Assembly: GCA_019649035.1 (NCBI GenBank) | Contig: BMAT01001074.1 | Location: 49,917-71,710, forward strand | Length of the DNA: 21,794 nt | Direction: 5' to 3' | Source of the DNA: Elysia marginata | Taxonomy: Eukaryota > Mollusca > Gastropoda > Plakobranchidae | Part shown: positions 19,194 through 21,794 of the stretch, one piece after another | How positions within the stretch are numbered: the stretch's first letter is position 1 | Layout of the letters: each line of letters opens with the position of its first letter | Program-made: the position numbers and the translations under genes | Notes under the pieces: generated by a model | The model's input: the letters and a program-made list of their open reading frames with translations, nothing else | What the model was told of the DNA's origin: nothing | Databases searched by the model: none

Positions 19194-19644
19194 ATCTTCA
19201 AAGCTATTTCCTAGATCCTTTACACTTATCGTTCATATGTTCGTCTGGCTATCTCCATCACTCACACTGCCTCTCTCTGTATTTTTATTTGTCTATATGT
19301 GTGTTCTACACACGCACTGACACATCCTCTCTGTTAGACATTTTTAGCTTCATCATCAGTAATAATGTTCAAATTATCCACGTTTTTCATACAGGAAAAA
19401 GTTTCCGTTTACGCTTTTCTGCTTTTTATATATATATCTAAGCCCGTGAAAATTAATGAGACGAAACAAAACGTAACAACGCTCTTCTTTATGATGCTCT
19501 GTTTAAAGTTTTTTTATGCTCTGTTAATTGAGCCTTCAACCGACTGCCCTGTCCGCTTTACTCATTCCGCTCCGTATCCCCGTCTAATTGGCATAGAAGG
19601 CAACATTCAATGCTGTTACCATACACACAAACTCAGAGAGACAC
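19194..19644. other. Non-coding stretch
   Basis: AT-rich to mixed sequence. An open stretch at 19365-19697 runs into the AG microsatellite and has no coding character. Confidence 0.4.
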
Positions 19645-19666
19645 AGAGAGAGAGAGAGAGAGAGAG
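19645..19666 (+). repeat. (AG)11 microsatellite
   Basis: A pure AG run followed by GTG/GAG-rich interrupted sequence to about 19690. Confidence 0.9.
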
Positions 19667-20494
19667 TGAGAGAGAGTGTGTGAGTGTGATTGCATAGTCC
19701 TGGGCAATCTTGTCACGTATTATGTCTTGGTGCCTGGTGAAGTTTCGTTGCCGGGGACGCCGACATGTGTGTTGACAATAATGAGTTTTACAAGAGGCAA
19801 ATTGCATTCTGTATGAATGAATGTTGACGTCAAAAGTGACGACAATGGTACCATTTATAGAATTTTAGGGGCGAGGGATTTTGGTTTTGGCGGGTCAGAG
19901 TTCGAATTCTGATAGATGTGCGATGTCTCATTCAATACTGCGCTGTATAAAGTGCATAACATGCAGTTACTGCACTTTGATTGTCCCCGGCAGTATGACA
20001 GAGCCACCCGTCACCCCAAAACCACGCACACACGAGCACTTAGGTTACATTTTATGATATAGTCAATTGAGAATTAGAGGAAAAAATAAGTAAATTAAAA
20101 AAAAAAACAGTGTTTAGAAGATCTGGAACTTACCATAAGATGTAACCTCAGCACTTAGAAAACAGAAAGTTTTGACTCTTTTTAACCAATATTTTTAATC
20201 CCAGGCCCTCAAGCTTAACGTTCTGGAGTTGAAAAATTAAACGATGGGAAAGTCTTGATTTTCTATTGATTGTAAAAGCAAGACGGTAACTATTGGTGTA
20301 TCGCTATCTCCTCTCCCCCCTCGGTCCCAATAGTCAGTCCACAACCCTTGTATTTCACTATGTAAACCTCCCCTGCTCATAACTTGTACTGTCTCAAAAC
20401 AAACATTCATGATAAAGCGTGGCATTTCCATGGCGGAGTCAGGCATGGGGTATAGCAGCTACACGAGGCTGTGGCACATTCATCTCTTACTCAC
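19667..20494. other. Non-coding stretch, likely intron or 3' region of the minus-strand gene
   Basis: A T-loop-like word, AGAGTTCGAATTCTG, near 19898-19912 hints at another tRNA-derived SINE remnant, but no A-box or tail supports it. A 69-codon minus-strand open frame (20446-20237) begins 49 bases after the exon donor at 20494. The gap is too short for an ordinary intron and a stop separates the two, so I do not call it. Confidence 0.35.
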
Positions 20495-20573
20495 AGCGGG
20501 GTCCGGCAAGGATTGATCAAGATGGAGTACCATCGGCTCCGTATCTCGGCTCCCCATCACTGAGGTTCCGCTC
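20495..20573 (-). CDS. Candidate internal coding exon, minus strand (79 nt)
   Basis: On the minus strand the block starts after an acceptor-like CACTGGCTCAG (AG at 20575-20574) and ends at a near-consensus donor, GTGAGTAAG (starting at 20494). It is GC-richer than both flanks. After one leftover base it reads 26 open codons (beginning SGTSVMGSRD, ending LPDPA). The donor then falls exactly between codons; reading through it meets a stop four codons later. The phase fits the preceding candidate exon at 21346-21218: two bases there plus one here make a Lys codon. I do not recognise the protein. A competing reading uses the same AG/GT boundary as a plus-strand acceptor at 20496. Confidence 0.35.
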
Positions 20574-21217
20574 CTGAGCCAGTGTGAATGAAGTCAATTT
20601 CTTATGTTTCTGAACTGATCATCTGGAGTCGAGCCGATTTCATAACCATTGCCATGGTATACTTAACCAAAATAGTTTTTTTTTTTTTTAAAGGCTACAT
20701 TAATATAACATGTGTTTTGGCTTTTCTTAGGACTTAACTATTAGTTTGTTTGACTAAAATGTCTAAAATAGTGAATTTAAGCTTCTTAATAAAACACGGA
20801 AAATACAAATGTTACACTGATTGTTTTCGTCCTACAATGGCAAGCTTAAAGATCAATCTCCCCCTCCCCCCTCCGCCCTCTCTCTCTATTACACTTTATC
20901 TTTTCGTTTAACCCTTACAATTCACCCAAAGATAGAACTATACCTCTCTCGATAAACCTTAGTCCGAACCGAGCATGCGTACCCTCTTTTTAAAAAGTTT
21001 ATTGTTTTAGCGGCCCCGAATCGCGGTACTTCTCCCAGAAAAAAAACAAATACAGACGTACTGGCATGCAGGCTCTAAGTGCAGCGATTGGCACCGGAAG
21101 GCATGATGCGCGTTGACTCAGAAATCTCGAGGGGCCTGCAAATGCCTCCGTCCCATCCCCAACTCGTGCTTCTCCATCTCGTTCTTGATGCGCATGATGC
21201 GCCCATGGCTTTCCTAC
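20574..21217 (-). other. Putative intron or 3' part of the minus-strand gene
   Basis: Non-coding between the two candidate exons. AATAAA on the minus strand lies at 21003-20998. If the TAG at 21216-21214 is the true stop, this could be its poly(A) signal, about 210 bases downstream, and the right-hand exon would be terminal. The part next to the exon (21213-21121) is unexpectedly open for 31 codons in the same frame beyond the TAG, ending at TGA 21120-21118. Confidence 0.3.
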
Positions 21218-21346
21218 TTGATCGATCCGTATTGTGCCCGTGGGAGTAGGATGGTCACTGGGATCTCAGTAGAGAGCTGTGGATCCATGATCATTCTAAC
21301 AGCATGCGTGGACATAAGCAGCTGATCTGCCTGTCTAGTGTCCACG
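21214..21346 (-). CDS. Candidate coding exon of an unrecognised gene, minus strand
   Basis: Read on the minus strand, AATTAACTGTTTCTTGTAG provides a branch-like TTAAC, a pyrimidine-rich tract and an acceptor AG (21348-21347). The exon starts at 21346 with one leftover base, followed by 43 codons (beginning VDTRQADQLL) and a TAG at 21216-21214. The other two frames close early, so only one is usable. Composition is balanced and protein-like, unlike the AT-rich flanks. Two models fit. Either this is a terminal exon ending ...YGSIK-stop, or a donor, CAA|GTAGGA, at 21217 removes the stop and joins the 79-nt exon at 20573 in phase. Upstream exons would lie beyond the window's right edge. The protein family is not recognised, and a decayed copy is also possible. 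Confidence 0.42.
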
Positions 21347-21348
21347 CT

Positions 21349-21794
21349 ACAAGAAACAGTTAATTATTGGTTGAGGAAGCTTAAACTTGTACCGAGTCGA
21401 GGGCAGGTGAAAAAGTAAAAAAAAAAAAAACGGATAAAGGGAACGTGGCAAATAAGATAGGGTAAATGACTAAGGAAAAACAAGACTTTTGAAATGACAT
21501 GAATCTCTGTTTAGGCTTTTGAAGTCTTATCTTTGATTTAGCTTTATCCGACATTCTATTATATATTTTTCCGCAGCTATTTTTCCCTAAAATATTTCGT
21601 CTTAGTTTGTTTTTTTTAACCTTGACACCCCTGCTCTTCCGCTATCTTTTTTTACACTCAACTTCATCCACTGACTTCTGAAACGCTTTATTGTTTTGCA
21701 AACCAAGATGTAAACATGTAAACTCTTTCTATACTTTCCTCAAGAACCCTCGTAACTTCCACCAATAACGTTAACCTTGTAACTGACTTAAAAA
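21349..21794 (-). other. Non-coding sequence at the window edge, probable intron
   Basis: AT-rich DNA with an A14 run (21418-21431) and no open frame. It lies directly upstream (minus strand) of the acceptor at 21348-21347, so it is probably intronic to a gene that continues past the window. Confidence 0.35.

Noticed and set aside
20237..20446. 69-codon minus-strand frame just downstream of the candidate exon donor
   Set aside because: The protein-like reading is tempting, but a stop separates it from the exon and the gap is too short for a normal intron. It starts at its own ATG without promoter evidence.

Overview
The window is eukaryotic nuclear DNA. It has one very long open frame with a Kozak-type start, AT-rich non-coding DNA with many microsatellites, poly(A)/poly(T) runs, splice-like signals, and no bacterial gene packing. 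A dispersed-repeat core (an (AAT)n tract, then a TATAGCGCC block, then a CTCAAAGCGCTTTACA block) is of a kind I associate with marine invertebrate genomes. A mollusc or other lophotrochozoan is my best guess. This is inference; nothing in the window fixes the species.

Layout. Bases 1-900 are the upstream region and 5' leader of the main gene, with a weak TATA-like site, a possible 3' splice site near 520 and several upstream start codons (541, 633, 638). Bases 901-7947 are a single uninterrupted coding exon for a 2348-residue, Ser/Thr-rich, largely low-complexity protein with basic and acidic clusters and a compact, helix-prone C-terminus. I do not recognise its family. Bases 7948 to about 8400 are its probable 3' UTR.

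Bases 8400-20490 hold no gene I can defend. They contain simple repeats (CT-rich, ATG/GAT, AAT, AG, poly-C), a tRNA-like inverted-repeat segment (10413-10496), a GC-rich hairpin-rich island (15146-15343), a degenerate dispersed repeat (about 16688-17160 or longer), three diverged tandem copies of a 41-48 bp unit (18019-18153) and a candidate MITE with about 27-bp terminal inverted repeats (18798-19193).

At the right end, two GC-richer blocks on the minus strand (21346-21218 and 20573-20495) look like consecutive coding exons of a second gene that enters from beyond the window. Each follows an acceptor-like sequence, each has only one useful open frame, and their splice phases fit. The two genes would be transcribed towards each other. 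The sequence gives no sign that they work together.
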